DNA from: Brassica napus
Taxonomy: Eukaryota > Streptophyta > Magnoliopsida > Brassicales > Brassicaceae
Length of the DNA: 64,000 bases
Direction of reading: 5' to 3'
NCBI RefSeq assembly: GCF_020379485.1
Contig: NC_063442.1
Span: 10,565,509 to 10,629,508 of the forward strand
In this document: in pieces, positions 39,943 to 52,072 of the stretch
Layout of the letters: every line of letters begins with the position of its first letter
How positions within the stretch are numbered: position 1 is the stretch's first letter
Position numbers and translations under genes: made by a program
Notes under the pieces: generated by a model
What the model saw: the letters and a program-made list of their open reading frames with translations, nothing else
Databases searched by the model: none
What the model was told of the DNA's origin: nothing

Positions 39943-40246
39943 TTGGAAAGTATACATTATTTTACTGATTGAGCAAATCTACTTTTATTTTATTTTATTA
40001 TAAAGTGAAATAGAGTTAAGTTGAAATATCTAATCTATTAATATAGGGTCCTATTTTCTTATCTATTTACAAATAGTCTAGGTTGGACCATTACATTTAA
40101 CTAGTTTTCCTATTATTTCTTTTTATACCTTACTTAATTATTATTAAATACATACACTAACCTAAAATTAAGGAGCTAAATAACTAATCTATTATTTTTT
40201 TAAATAATGAAATAAATTTATGCTAACACTACTTTTAAGTAAATAA

Positions 40247-43200
40247 CTAGATTTTGACCCGCGCTTTGAAAGCGCGGGATATTTAATAATAAAAATAATA
40301 ATAAAAAAAAATTAACAACGTTATAAATGTTTTGTATATTTGTAAGATTTTTTTTTCTATTTAAAATCAACGCTTTTAAAGTGAATCCAGGCCCAAATGT
40401 GAACCAGTAAATCCATATCTAATCCAATTTTCCGCTTTAATAAATATTCATTATTTTACAACCCTATAAAATTTGAAAAATGCTAGGTCCCGAAGCTAAT
40501 AAGTTGAACCAATGGATGACCGATGTGTAACCCAATTTGATTTAATTTTTGACAGTATTTTGATTTAAACTGTTATTTTTAAATTTTAAAAGTTAATTAC
40601 AATGTTTACATTAGATATTTAAGTACTTATTAGTTTTAATCTTATTGTATTTTTATTATGTCATAACTCCAACTTGTTATAAAATTGTTTAAGTGGTCTA
40701 TTTATAATTTAAAAATATAAAGAAAATTGCTTTAAATTTTTACTATATTTTTAAACATGATTTTTATATTTTAATATTGATATATGTATTTATATATTAA
40801 AATGAAATAAAATATTGACTAATGGCTCACCCGCGATCAGCACAATAACCCAATGACCAAAAGGATATATGATTTATATACTAATTCTTTGTATTGATCA
40901 TATCCCAAAAGTTCGTATAATTTATTAGTTGCTTCAATGAACATGGTATAATCGAAGATTGGGTAAATAGACACTTATATATTTAAGGTTAACTAATATA
41001 AATTTACTGTTTAAATTTAAGTGGTAAAGTTTTAGAGCGGGGTGGAGTTTAAGATTTTAATAAATAAATAAATATATATTTAAAATTCAAAATAAAAATT
41101 TTAAAATAGTTTAAAAGAATTTTTCAAATTTCAGAATAAAATTTATCTATTTATTTTAAATAGTATAAGGCTGTAGTTAATTTTAGACACAAGTTGGATC
41201 CAATTTTGTGATTCTATCTTAATAAGATTGATTTTGACACCCATTTCTAATTATAGAATTAACTTTTTTTGTCAAAAGATTTAATTAAAAATTAAAATGT
41301 GTACATACTTTATATATTTAATTTTTTCAGTGTGGCGACATATAAATACAAAGGTGTATAAATATTGACTTATTTATTATTATATTTGTTATAATAATAA
41401 CATGTATTTTCTGAAAGTGAGATTAATTTTTGAATTTTAAATAACTTATATATTTAAAATTTTAAAATTAGTGTTTTTTCCGCCAACCCAAAAATATGAA
41501 GACTTAAATTGTTGATTTTTTTATTTAACGAAATCTTTGGTTTGTCTAAAAAATATGTAACTGTTTTGTATTGTAATTCAGTTCATACTATAAGGCCATA
41601 ATTTAAAGCTGGCCGATTGGCTATTTTGAGAGCAAATGTTTTGAAATATATTTTGTTTACTTATTGTTTGTTAAGATATTGTGTAGATAGTATTAATGCT
41701 AAAAGTCTCGCCGTACTAAAGAGATTCTAAATAATGTTGATTCGGCAATATGTTTGATATGAGATTTAGTATTCTGTTTTAAATAGTTTTTATAAAAAAT
41801 TGATTATATGGTGTTATGAACATATACTGCGAGAATATTTGTTGAATAGTTAAACCAGATTTCTCTTTAGTTTTAAATTAGAAAGATTTCGCCTATATTC
41901 TACCAAATACTTCAGTAGATACCAAGTAGAATACTGAATATTTATACGACAAATTTTCTATATATCCTCTATCATATATGTCGTGGAGTTATTGAGAAGT
42001 GTTCTTGGATATCAATACAATATCATAGAAGTGCTATTGGTTAAAATGTTATTATATAGATATCAATATGTCGTGGAGTCTAGATATAATGTCATGATTA
42101 AATATACGTCAATTATTCCATATATATGTTTTCTCTATCAAACAACCTGCAGCTGTTAGTAGCACATATAACACTACCTGATTTGATCAGGATATTCAGC
42201 GTTTGAAACATGATAAAGTTTATACGAAGGTAATAAATCAGTCCTAGTTTTAGAACATATTATATACATGAGTTATTGGGTTCCGTTTACCAAACATATA
42301 ACCGGCTATCAAAACAATTATAACAATATGAGGAGTGAGTCTTTTAGATGGTGATATATAAAAGAATACTGAATCATCTCATTGCAAGAACCAATACAAC
42401 ATTAGCATTGTAGAAGATGGAAACGCAGAGAAGCTTTTCGGAAGTGGCCAAAACGATTACGTTGGCTCTGATGTGTCCCATTTTGTCTCCCACAATGTAT
42501 AAGCGATGAATTAGCCACTTGCTAACACAACCCAGAGAATAAAACAAAAGGACCAAATCATAAAAAGAATATTGGGGGAAAGTGAGTAATAATAAATGTA
42601 GACTTGACGGAAGGAGATACCTTTTGTTGTTGAAAATCTTCAGTACCCAAAGTGTTAGAAAAGTCATCGAGTGTGGACATTGCATAATCACAGCTTTGTT
42701 GATAAAGATCATAGACTGAAGCACCGCAATATGGAACAGGTGCTAGTAAATTGCATATCAACTAACAATACGTTTATCAACAAAAGAAAAAATTGTACAT
42801 ACAATAAAGTCCAAGTTTCAAAGCAAGAACAATTATATTTATAAGCTGGAAATACATAAGCAGAGAAAGAGAGTTATGGGGAATAAAAGGTGCAAAAGGA
42901 CCCTCCACAGAAGTCTTTTCCTCAGGGTCAGATAAACAGGCAGAAGCACCAATGTGATGGAAGCTTTTTGAGGTTATCAAGACTCAAATATGATTAAACT
43001 GAGCCCAATCCCACAAATATAGACAAAAGGGTTAATGATTGGCTTCCCTTAAAAGATCTGAGTCAAATAACGTATCCATTCAGTACTAACGATTCATCAA
43101 CATATCAATTTGGGAAGACAAAGAAACTATTGTCTGTAAAGACATTGCGGAAACATAAAAAGCTTAAAATTTGAGCTCTTTAAAGATGGGTGAAGAACCG

Positions 43201-44037
43201 TTCACTGAGAATAAAACAAAGTAATTGAAACGAAATCGGAATAAGTAAGAAACGAACCCAATACGCAAGAAGAAACCCAGTGACTGGAATCAAGAACAAA
43301 ACCATAAAATGAAAGAAATTGGGATCTTAGCAAAATCAAGTGTTAGGGTTTCCAAAAAAAACTCAATTCGGGAAAAGAAGTATATACCTAGTCGTTGGCT
43401 TTCTTATTAACATCAATCTTCTCCTTCATCTTTGATTGATTTGCCTCCTCTCCTATCCTGAGAATCAGCAGTGACCATGACAACTTAGAACAAAAAAGCG
43501 AGTGCGGTTGTTCCTTCCGCATGCTTCACCATCTGTACAGCTTCTTACTAAACTCATCAAACTGAAACCCAAACAAAAACTAAAATCAACAACCCACACT
43601 TGCTTAGCGGATGAACACAAAAGAATCTCATCAAAGAAATAAAACTCACATATCTTGTTCGCGGAAGATCAGTGGATGACAGAATAGAAAAATCATCAAG
43701 CATATTGTTGCCAATCGTAGGAATGGAAGTCTTGAAACCATTTGTATCAAGCTTCATCTATATATTCTTCGACAACCCACTTGAAAGTGATATAAAATCA
43801 AACTAAATAGATGTCGTTTAGTATTATTAGGGATTTTGGGTAAGATGTTGTTCAGTATTATTAGGGATTTAGGGTATATTCGCTTGCTTTTAATGTATTA
43901 CGAAAATAAAGAGAAGTACGAAAATACTGATTCTAATTAGAAAGCATAGGTTAAAAATATTCCAGTGGCATATAATTGTAAATACTTCAAAACTTCAAGG
44001 TGACCTCAAAAATGCTCTTCAGTTTTAATAGTATTGA
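40247..44037 (-). mobile_element. Helitron with captured sequence, 3.8 kb (minus strand)
   Basis: On the minus strand it starts A|TCAATACTATTAAAAC (44037) and ends with a perfect hairpin (CCCGCGCTT-tca-AAGCGCGGG) 8 bases before CTAG|T (40247). It holds about 1.4 kb of less AT-rich, exon-like DNA (42370-43760) amid AT-rich filler, and no RepHel helicase, so it is non-autonomous and gene-capturing. Its right half borders another Helitron 3' end at 45062 on the opposite strand. Confidence 0.82.
42374..43757 (-). pseudogene. Unrecognised gene fragment(s) carried by the Helitron
   Basis: The minus strand has exon-like blocks in the same direction as the Helitron. 43757-43650 opens MKLDTNGFKTSIPTIGNN and ends DLPRTRY before a gtgagt donor. 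About 43462-43389 reads IGEEANQSKMKEKIDVNKKA then stops. About 42720-42622 reads SVYDLYQQSCDYAMSTLDDF, then SNTLGTEDFQQQK before a gtatct donor. I do not recognise the parent gene. Base composition and intron-like borders suggest real host exons, but the blocks cannot be joined into one convincing frame. Confidence 0.45.
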
Positions 44038-44188
44038 TCAATTATAATTAATTTATTAATAAAAATAATTATATATGCCTACTTATCCATATATACAAAT
44101 GTACTTTAATTCAAATGAAAGAAACAAATTCTTTAAAACCCTCACCAAATACATAATAATATAATTTTTATAGATAAAAGTATTAAAT

Positions 44189-44222
<34 letters not shown>

Positions 44223-45039
44223 CAAATAAATAGTAATAATCATTAATATTTAATGATATGCTGGAACATGTTAGTATTGATATTTTTTTTGAGTATAGCT
44301 TCATGGGTTATTCCAACACATATAAATATTTATCAAATATAAAACTAATTGAACAAAATATACTTTAAGTTATGCATGAACGTTTAGGTACCCGTTGCGA
44401 TATGGGTTGGGTATTTAGAACTTTGTTTCTAATTTATATCACATCATAGGTCTCATTCTAGTAAATTTGTAAGTATAAATCGGGTTCGGATATAACACAT
44501 CAATTTTTCTTTTAAATTGTATCACATCTAAAATCTATAAAGTAATCATATATTGTTCTGATTCAAGTTATATGGGTTCGGTTTGGATATATTCGAAGTT
44601 AAATCCAAAATTGAAAAGAAATATATAAGAAATAAACTTATTTATATAGGATTGGATATTTCAGGTACTTAATGAAGATTTAAATACTTATTTTTATATA
44701 AATTTAAAAATAAATATAGAATTGAATATTTGAAGTACATATTTACGTTTTAAATATTTATATTTGCGATTATTTGGATTTTCGGATCGGTTTTTTGATA
44801 TATTTTTTGGGTTCTTGGTTTTTCGGGTTGTCCGTTTGGGTTCGGTTAATAACACTTCGGGTTCAGATATGTGTGGTGTACCACACTACAAGATCTGTTT
44901 TGCGATTTCTTATATTTCGGACTGGGTACGGATCATGTTTTTTTGGTCTGAGTTCGGTACGGACTTTAAGTTATAGATTTTATGAACATACCTATTTTAA
45001 ATAAAGAAAAAATATGATTCTATAATAAAAATTATTCCG

Positions 45040-45062
45040 CGTTTTAGCACAGGTGAAAATCT
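45040..45062 (+). mobile_element. Helitron-type 3' terminus (plus strand)
   Basis: The bases ccgcgttttagcacaggtg with ...aaaatctag|t end in the same aaaatctag as the Helitron at 40247, but on the opposite strand and with a decayed hairpin. I could not place its 5' end, which should lie to the left (44.0-45.0 kb). It may be a second, truncated Helitron. Confidence 0.5.
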
Positions 45063-45354
45063 AGTTTTTATTTTAAAATCTAGTTTAAAGCAAAAAGCGA
45101 GTACAGTTGAAAACTAGTCCAAGGATAAAGAGCCTATTTCAACGTACTTATTGGTAGTGCTTTTTTTTTCTCATAAATTTTGCTGGTAGCTACAGCAAAA
45201 CAATCAAAAGACACACGGCTTCTTTTAGAGTATCCTCATCATTACCAATTCATTCACCAACCCACTCCACTCCACCCACCTCTCCACTGAAAAGAAAATT
45301 CAAAACTCTCTACCAAAGAAAAAGAAAAGAGGTGTGCGAAGCGAAGCGAAATCA

Positions 45355-47107
45355 ATGGCGGAAGCTAGGGGAGTGAAGAGAATGAAGCTAGGAAGGCAAG
45401 GGCTTGAGGTCTCGGCTCAAGGCCTCGGTTGCATGGGCCTCTCAACCTTGTACGGTGCTCCCAAGCCCGAAACTGACGCTATCACTCTTCTCCACCACGC
45501 AATTGATACCGGCGTTACTTTCCTAGATACCTCCGACATCTACGGTCCTCAGACCAACGAGCTGCTTCTCGGAAAGGTTCGCTTCCCATATTCTTTAGAA
45601 AATGATGATGTTCATTGTTTGAACTCTCTGTCACTCTGTCAGGCTCTGAAGAATGGGTTTAGGGCAAAAGTAGAGCTTGCTACCAAATTTGGAATCATTT
45701 ACGGAGAGGGGGAGAGAGAGATAAAGGGAGATCCTGCTTATGTCAGAGCTGCTTGTGAAGCAAGTCTGAAGCGCCTTGATGTGGATTGCATTGATCTTTA
45801 TTATCAGCATCGCATCGATACTCGTGTCCCTATCGAAATCACTGTAAGCCAGTTTCACATCTTTGGCTTGGGTTTTGTTAGGACTAATAGATTTTTCTGG
45901 TGTGAAATTGATGCAAGAGAAAGTAGGTTGAATGGTCTATCAGTGAACTTTTAGGGTTCTAGAGACATTTTCTTGGATCGATCAAAGAGTTTATTGCTAT
46001 AGCTTCTTTGTGATAAATGAACTTGATAGAATCTGGCAAGGAATAATCAAAAGCTCTCTTTTTAGTAATCAAAGTCTGAATACAATTTTATTGCATTGCC
46101 TATTTATAATAAATTCTTAAAAGAAATTACAAATAAAAAATAATTATCTAAATTAATTCCGAAAAATAAAATAAATAATAAGATATTTGGATATATTTCA
46201 AATATTTATTTGCATCAGAAATGATCTAATCTACAGCTTTCTCATCTATCATTTAGCGTTGCTTTTGTATCTCTAATTGGTTTGCGAACCTGGCACCTTT
46301 TGCTCAAGTTAAACAGTTTCTTTTATGTTTGTTAATTCTAAGATGGGAGAACTGAAGAAGCTAGTTGAAGAAGGTAAAATAAAGTATATTGGTTTGTCTG
46401 AAGCCTCTGCCTCAACTATCAGAAGAGCACATGCTGTTCACCCCATAACCGCGGTGGAGCTAGAGTGGTCTTTGTGGACTAGAGACGGGGAAGAAGATAT
46501 AATCCCAACCTGCAGGTACCATCCTCTTTTCTTAGTGCATTAATATTCATCAAACCATGTAACGTCATCTTCACTTTCCTTTTCTTCAGGGAGCTTGGGA
46601 TTGGGATTGTTGCTTACAGTCCTCTAGGAAGAGGCTTCTTCGCTGCTGGACCAAAACTTGTTGAGAAGCTGGACAATGATGACTTCAGAAAGGTAACTAC
46701 TACTACTACTTTCTGCATTCAAAGTCTTGGCTGTATATTTATTTGCGTATACCTGTTTCTGGTTGCAGAGACTACCAAGATTCAAACAGGAAAACTTAGA
46801 CCACAATAAGATTCTCTACGACAAGGTTTGTGCAATGTCTGAGAAGAAAGGGTGCACTCCTGCACAACTAGCCCTCGCATGGGTTCACCACCAGGGAGAT
46901 GATGTTTGCCCCATCCCAGGAACCACTAAGATCGAAAACCTCAATCAGAACATTGGAGCTTTATCTGTGAAACTCACTCCAGATGAGATGACCGAGCTCG
47001 AGACCATCGTCCAGCTAGAGTCTGTGAAAGGAGAAAGATACGCTAACATGACGGCCACTTTCAAGAACTCCGACACTCCACCATTGTCTTCTTGGAAAAC
47101 CGCATAA
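45355..47107 (+). CDS. Aldo-keto reductase, AKR13/ATB2 type, copy 5
   Basis: Five exons: 45355-45576, 45643-45843, 46343-46515, 46590-46692 and 46769-47107, giving 345 residues. Tetrad: Asp58, Tyr63 (LDTSDIYG), Lys89 and His130. The ATG at 45355 ([16 protein letters not shown]) is chosen; the upstream in-frame codon at 45334 is GTG. Intron 4 here has an ordinary GT donor (46693-46694, aag|gtaact), unlike the other four copies. Exon 5 begins RLPRF where the others have TLPRF, ALPRF or ILPRF. Intron 1 is in frame and stop-free, so retention would still give a long frame. It is the rightmost array member, 740 bp from the convergent end of the DUF3755 gene. Confidence 0.93.
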
Positions 47108-47847
47108 ACACTGGAGCAGCCTTAAGTTCTGTGTCAGTCAGATGAAGGTAACTGATGTGTTGCGTCTTTCAGAGTGGATTATCAAACCCAAATGTCAGTG
47201 TGAATGTATTGTAAAATAAATAAATTATGTATAGCGTAGTTCCCCAAGTGAAAACTTCAAGCTACATTTCCAGACATTGTGAGCAAGCTCTATAGATAAA
47301 CGTCTGTTCTATGCAAACGTTTACCGGCGGCACTTTTAAACCATTAAGGAAAAGAATGAATGACAAATACGTTTGAATTGAGATATAAATGGTCACAACA
47401 CACGCAAAGAGAGAAGCCGAATAATGTGACACAACTAATCTAAGCTTAAATTATGAATGGGCTATGAAGATTGAAGACCAAACCTTACAAAGATGTGTTC
47501 TCATCTAAAACCTTGGAAACAGTTTGTCTATACAACGGATCTGTGCAATGAATTCATATCTTGAATTGACAACCTAAACATTTTCAAACCCGAAAAAAAA
47601 CAAAAAAAAATCAATTTTGAGACATGAAAGGGTTTCGGCGGTTTAACCCTTTCCGCAGAAAAATTAGCCGACAGCACAAAGGGAACCACAAGATCCAAAC
47701 TTTGTTCAATATTGTGTCTCACAGAACAGTTGATAACCCCATCTTCTTTCAGTCCAGTTCACATCAAACAACTGCCACTTTTCGTTTCTTCTTGTGCTTA
47801 TTTCCTTTAGCATTGGTCAAAATCAAGTGTTTCCTCCTCCATCAGTT

Positions 47848-50372
47848 TCATGGTTCCTGCTTCAGATGGATGCTCGAAGGAATTATATAAGATCTCGGCT
47901 GAGAGACAGATAAAAAAAAAACATTATACTTTTAACATCAAATGCGAAGTAACCAAACTATTTAAGGGTCTTATCCAAAAACCATCTGCAGAGTGAATGC
48001 AAGATTTTGCTTACCTGTCGTGTACTCGTCATTAGCCTGCTTGCAAGATCATTGTTAATTGAAACAGGCAGTGGTGGCATCCGGCTTATGATACCAGGCA
48101 TCTCCTTCATGCTGCAGCAATGAATTAGCAAATCAAGCTTTTATAAAAAGACAAGGAGCAAGACATCAGATGAAATGTATCGTTAATGTTGTGCTAATGA
48201 ATTCACATACTCATTCAGGATGGAACTGATGTTATTTCTTGCCAGATGAAATAGGCTGATGTTATCTTGTGGCTGTATACACAAAATAGAATATCAGTCA
48301 TCGAGAAAGGACAACCAAACAAAAAGTTTCACTGGATAAACACTGCATGAGAAAATCTTTTTTAGTAAATTTTCCGCTCATGCCAATCTTTTTCTACCAG
48401 CTAGCATTTGGATCAGATTCACCCACGTACGATTGCAAAGACAAAAAAAATACAAATCAATCACCTTGGACACAGAAAGGTTTGAAGAAATTTGACTGAA
48501 AGCATGAGCATTCTGCCGTAGAAGCTCCATAACCGCATCACTTGAACCTAAGAAATCAAGAGTTTGGAAAATATGTGAAATGTAACAGCTGAGGAAATTA
48601 CCTTCTTTTACAGTAAAATATCCTTTCAGGACAGAGAGAAGAGACTGTGACCCAACTAGCACTAACCTTCAAAAGGTATGCGTGCACTCTGGCACACATG
48701 GTTCATGACGTATGTAGAATTTTGGTGGGGTATGGTGGAGAACATGTTCAGTTTTGGGGGTAAATCCACAACCTTAATCAATTAAAAAAAAAAAACAGTT
48801 AGTTGCATGATGGGTTTCTCAAGGAGAACAACACTGTAGCCGTTTGAACAAAAAGTCATATGCAGCCAATAATCACTTTTACAGCAAAATATAAAATAGG
48901 CCATCTACCTTCTATGTTTACTTATTTACAGAAGAAGATATACTCTACGTTCAGTTAAGCAAACATACCTTTCTATAGCTAACCTTTGTGCTGGCACTGT
49001 GTTCTTCCCCTTTTCTCCGTTTTTGCTGTAAAAATGGATTCCATTCATAGCCAAAGCCATTGATTTATATAGTTAAAAATAAAATAATAGCAAACTATCA
49101 GTTGTTATAAATTTCTGTTAGAACGAGTCATAAACATATCTATTCATTTCTTCAGTCCAACTTCATAGAGGCTACATGTCAAACTTAATTTCAGAAACTT
49201 TAAAAACAGTTATGTAGAGAGTCTCTACATAACTGTTTTTAAAGTTTCTGAAATTAAGTTATGTAGAGAGTCTCTACTAGAGACAGTGCGGTTAAGCTGA
49301 GAAGGTAATAATCAGCACTACAACTTGTTTCTCTAATTTTTACTACACACCATACTGCAAGCAGTACAAATACTATCCTTGATTAAAGGTTACATATCAA
49401 AATCAGTTTCAGAAAGTTCGAAAAGATCTTGACATCATCTATAAAAGGATATTAGTTTCAAGATAACTACAGATATCAAATCAAACTTATCGTCTTAGGG
49501 TCAAATCAAGTTCCAACATGACTCAAGAGCTAACAGAAAGCCAGATCTATCGTCAGCAATACTTTTAATTTCTCTCCAAGCACACCTTAACCATATCTTT
49601 GGACAACCTTTTATGATATGGTAGGGCGTCTTGTCTTTTGATCAATTATAGTAAACGAACTTTAAGGCTACCTTAAAAAAATAACTTTTCATATAGGACT
49701 TTATCTTTAACAAAGTATTATCACCATATTGGTTACCTTATACTTTGCATGTGCTTAATATAAAAATATCTCTCGCTCGCACCACTATTTAGTCCAAACA
49801 CGCATACCAAAAAGTATGCAAGCGACACAGTGAAACTTAATGACAAGGCGTTTCGAAGCTTACCGTCATCCATTTACACCTCATTGCTACATCTCGTACA
49901 CTTTTATCTGGTAGAGTTGATGCGATCTTTACATATTTTGTAACTTGTGGTTCATCTTTAAATCTACAAAAAGCAAAAAACTCAGCCACCTTTCCAAGAA
50001 AACAGACATATCTACAAGAACCTGAACTGGCTTATTACAGTTCATGAGAGACGCAAAGGCAAGACCTTTTTCATTACATCTAAATCCTTAAATCATCAAA
50101 CATAATTAAAGATATAATATTTCTCTACTTTTAACATTGTCTTAATAGCTAAGAGAAGAACAAAAGAACAAGACTTACTTTGCGAGACCTTTCTCTAATA
50201 TATACTGCTCCTCAACAGACCACTCGACAGCCAAAGAAGGTTCATGTTTGAGTCCAGACGGAGAAGTTACAGTAAAATGGAACCCTGAGGAAGCAGTCAT
50301 GCTCGAATTCGCCGGATATACTAAACCGGTGGTGCTGGTGCTCGGTACGCGGTAATTATCCATCGGAATCAT
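47848..50372 (-). CDS. DUF3755 / SANT-like nuclear protein (At1g60670-like)
   Basis: Eight exons on the minus strand: 50372-50179, 49963-49864, 49025-48984, 48772-48667, 48547-48465, 48272-48211, 48111-48015 and 47898-47848, all with GT-AG borders and consistent phases, give 244 residues. It begins MIPMDNYRVPS; the second Met is an alternative start. Residues about 48-98 form a Myb/SANT-like helical domain (EWSVEEQYILEKGL, VTKYVKIASTLPDKSVRDVA, RCKWM). A basic patch (QKRRKGEE) and a conserved helical tail (SSDAVMELLRQNAHAFSQIS, RNNISSIL, MKEMPGIISRMPPLP) follow. The domain suggests chromatin or DNA association; the function is unknown. A divergent short gene candidate begins about 155 bp from its start, and intron 2 (49026-49863) contains a perfect palindrome. 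Confidence 0.88.
49182..49260. repeat. Perfect palindrome with 39-bp arms, in DUF3755 intron 2
   Basis: The left arm 49182-49220 and right arm 49222-49260 are exact reverse complements around a single central base. The bases right after (49261-49277) repeat the palindrome centre (atgtagagagtctctac) a further time. The local arrangement looks like a template-switch fold-back duplication. Confidence 0.95.
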
Positions 50373-50528
50373 TCCCGGTTAGCTGGTTACGCCCAAAGAC
50401 ATATTCGATTTAGGGTTTTAGCAATTCAAGAGCCAAAAATTGAGAATTGATTGAAACCAAGAGAAACCCACCTCGGATTTAGCTAAAAGGAAGATGATTA
50501 TGCTTCGCCGGAGCTAAAATTGGCTTCG

Positions 50529-50762
50529 ATGCAAAACCCTAAACCCCAACGATTGGTGCTTCAAATAGAGAGTGCGATCGAGAAGCAACAGGCTAGGAAC
50601 CCCGAGAGATGGCAAAAGAGAGATAGAGAAGTGATTCGCGAAGAGCTTCAGCGAGATGCGTACTTCGAATTGGAGAAGCCAGCGAGGAGAGACAGAGAGG
50701 AGAGAGAGAGTAAAATGGTGGTTGTTGTTTGTTTTGGTTTATTCCTTTTTTTTTTGTTCTGA
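50529..50762 (+). CDS. Short divergent open frame, hypothetical protein
   Basis: The ATG at 50529 opens a 77-residue frame, MQNPKPQRLVLQIESAIEKQ and onward, with a strongly charged Arg/Glu-rich helix (RWQKRDREVIREELQRDAYF) and a hydrophobic end after ESKMVVVVCFG. The first 60 residues have codon use like a real exon, and the region lies in a likely bidirectional promoter with DUF3755 (a telo-box-like aaaccctaaa lies at 50535). The hydrophobic end may be read-through into an intron or 3' UTR. I do not recognise a family. Confidence 0.42.
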   Translation: MQNPKPQRLVLQIESAIEKQQARNPERWQKRDREVIREELQRDAYFELEKPARRDREERESKMVVVVCFGLFLFFLF

Positions 50763-52072
50763 GCAGAATCACTTTTATTCCATTGTGGTTTTGCTTTTGT
50801 TTTGTTCACTCTTTGAAGAGAGAGGTTTGGTTTGGTTTGGTTTGTTCGTGAATAATTATTATTTAATTTTTACGCAATTTGTGAATAACACAGTCACATA
50901 CACTTTGGAACATTTTTATCCATTTTTTTACAACAACTAGGTATTTGAATAGTTTGAAATAACTTTCATTGAGATCTGGCATTTTGCCATTTTCTATACA
51001 CCATAAGCCATTTGTTTTTAGGAAGAATTTGGTGTATATACATAAAAGAACATAAAATAAAGAATATAGCTAAACTACAATAATTACTATTTGATGGGAT
51101 AATTTGGCACATTTTTAATTTTATTCTTCTTAGGAACGTGTGTCACGTACATTTAACATAATAAACATATTATACATAATATTATGTATATTAAGTAAAT
51201 AGTATAGAAAAATACAAAAAAATATTTAAAAGTAGTATGCATTTGAAGAGGAGGAGGAGGAGCAGCAAGGGAAGAAGAGAAGAGGAAGAGGAGGAGGAGG
51301 TGGAGGGAGAAGGAGGGATGAGAAGTAAGAGCAAGGGCAGGAGAGAGGAAGAAGAAGAGGAGGAGGGAGGAAGAAGAAGAAGAGGAGGGAGGAGGTGGAA
51401 GGAGAACCGGAGAAGGAAGGAGGTAGAAGAGGAGGACGGAGTTCTAAAAAATTATACTGTTTACGTAAATAGAATAACATACTACTATAAATATTAGTAA
51501 CATATTATTTTAAATACGTTTAATTAAATGTATTATTTTATTTTAATAAATAGTATAGTATATTTTTTGTCTGATATTGTTTAATAATCTGTTTTAAAAA
51601 TTTTAAGTTATGCCATATGTAAAAAAAATATGTATATCTTTGGTAACATAATAATTTGGTTAAATTATATTTGCTTCAAAAGATATACATCAATAAAATT
51701 TGGAGGGGGAAAGAATAAAAAAGACAAAGGAAAAATGAAAATAAAAAAAAACAAAAGAAAAATAAAAACCAGTGGTTGAGATTGTTCAAAGGGTAAAACA
51801 AGTAATATTACATAAAATACACAAAATACTCTAGCCTAATTGTTGTTATGGACATACACTTTATTTCTTTTTTGTTATGTACATGTGCCCTAATTTCCCT
51901 TGTTTTTAAGTCATGTTTTAGTTATTAGTACATTTTCCTGAAAGAACATTAGACAATGACTTTTCTGCCCTCGTCCTTAGCTGGATCTAATTCCACCACT
52001 CTCTCCAGCTGTGAACCCAATTGTATTCTGTCGAAACCCAGTCTGTTTATTCGAGTAGAGAAGAAGAAGAAG
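50763..52072. other. Intergenic region with purine tract
   Basis: No gene is supported. It contains ggtttggtttggtttg (about 50825-50840), an AT-rich stretch, a near-pure purine tract at 51242-51440 listed separately, and A-rich DNA up to 51790. The last 120 bp are the likely leader of the cytochrome b5-like gene. Confidence 0.6.
51242..51440 (+). repeat. ~200-bp polypurine (GGA/GAA) tract
   Basis: The plus strand is almost entirely G and A, built of agg, aga and ggag units with few pyrimidine interruptions. The frames across it (Arg/Glu-Gly on plus, Pro/Ser/Leu on minus) are low-complexity artefacts. Such tracts can form triplex (H-DNA). Confidence 0.9.

Larger units (their letters stand above)
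38030..39950. repeat. Partial segmental duplication of 47.05-48.58 kb
   Basis: The segment is collinear with 47050-48580. It begins in the reductase last exon, runs through its 3' flank, and ends inside exon 5 or the adjoining intron of the DUF3755 gene (divergence begins after agtttggaaa at about 39945, matching about 48570). The copy differs by a 334-bp transposon (39225-39558) and many small changes. Confidence 0.92.

Noticed and set aside
44764..45004. Phe-rich overlapping plus-strand frames
   Set aside because: AT-rich TE-like DNA with ttcgggtt words; no protein family features.
51226..51497. Open frames on both strands with Arg/Glu or Pro/Ser/Leu runs
   Set aside because: Purely the translation of a purine-rich simple repeat.
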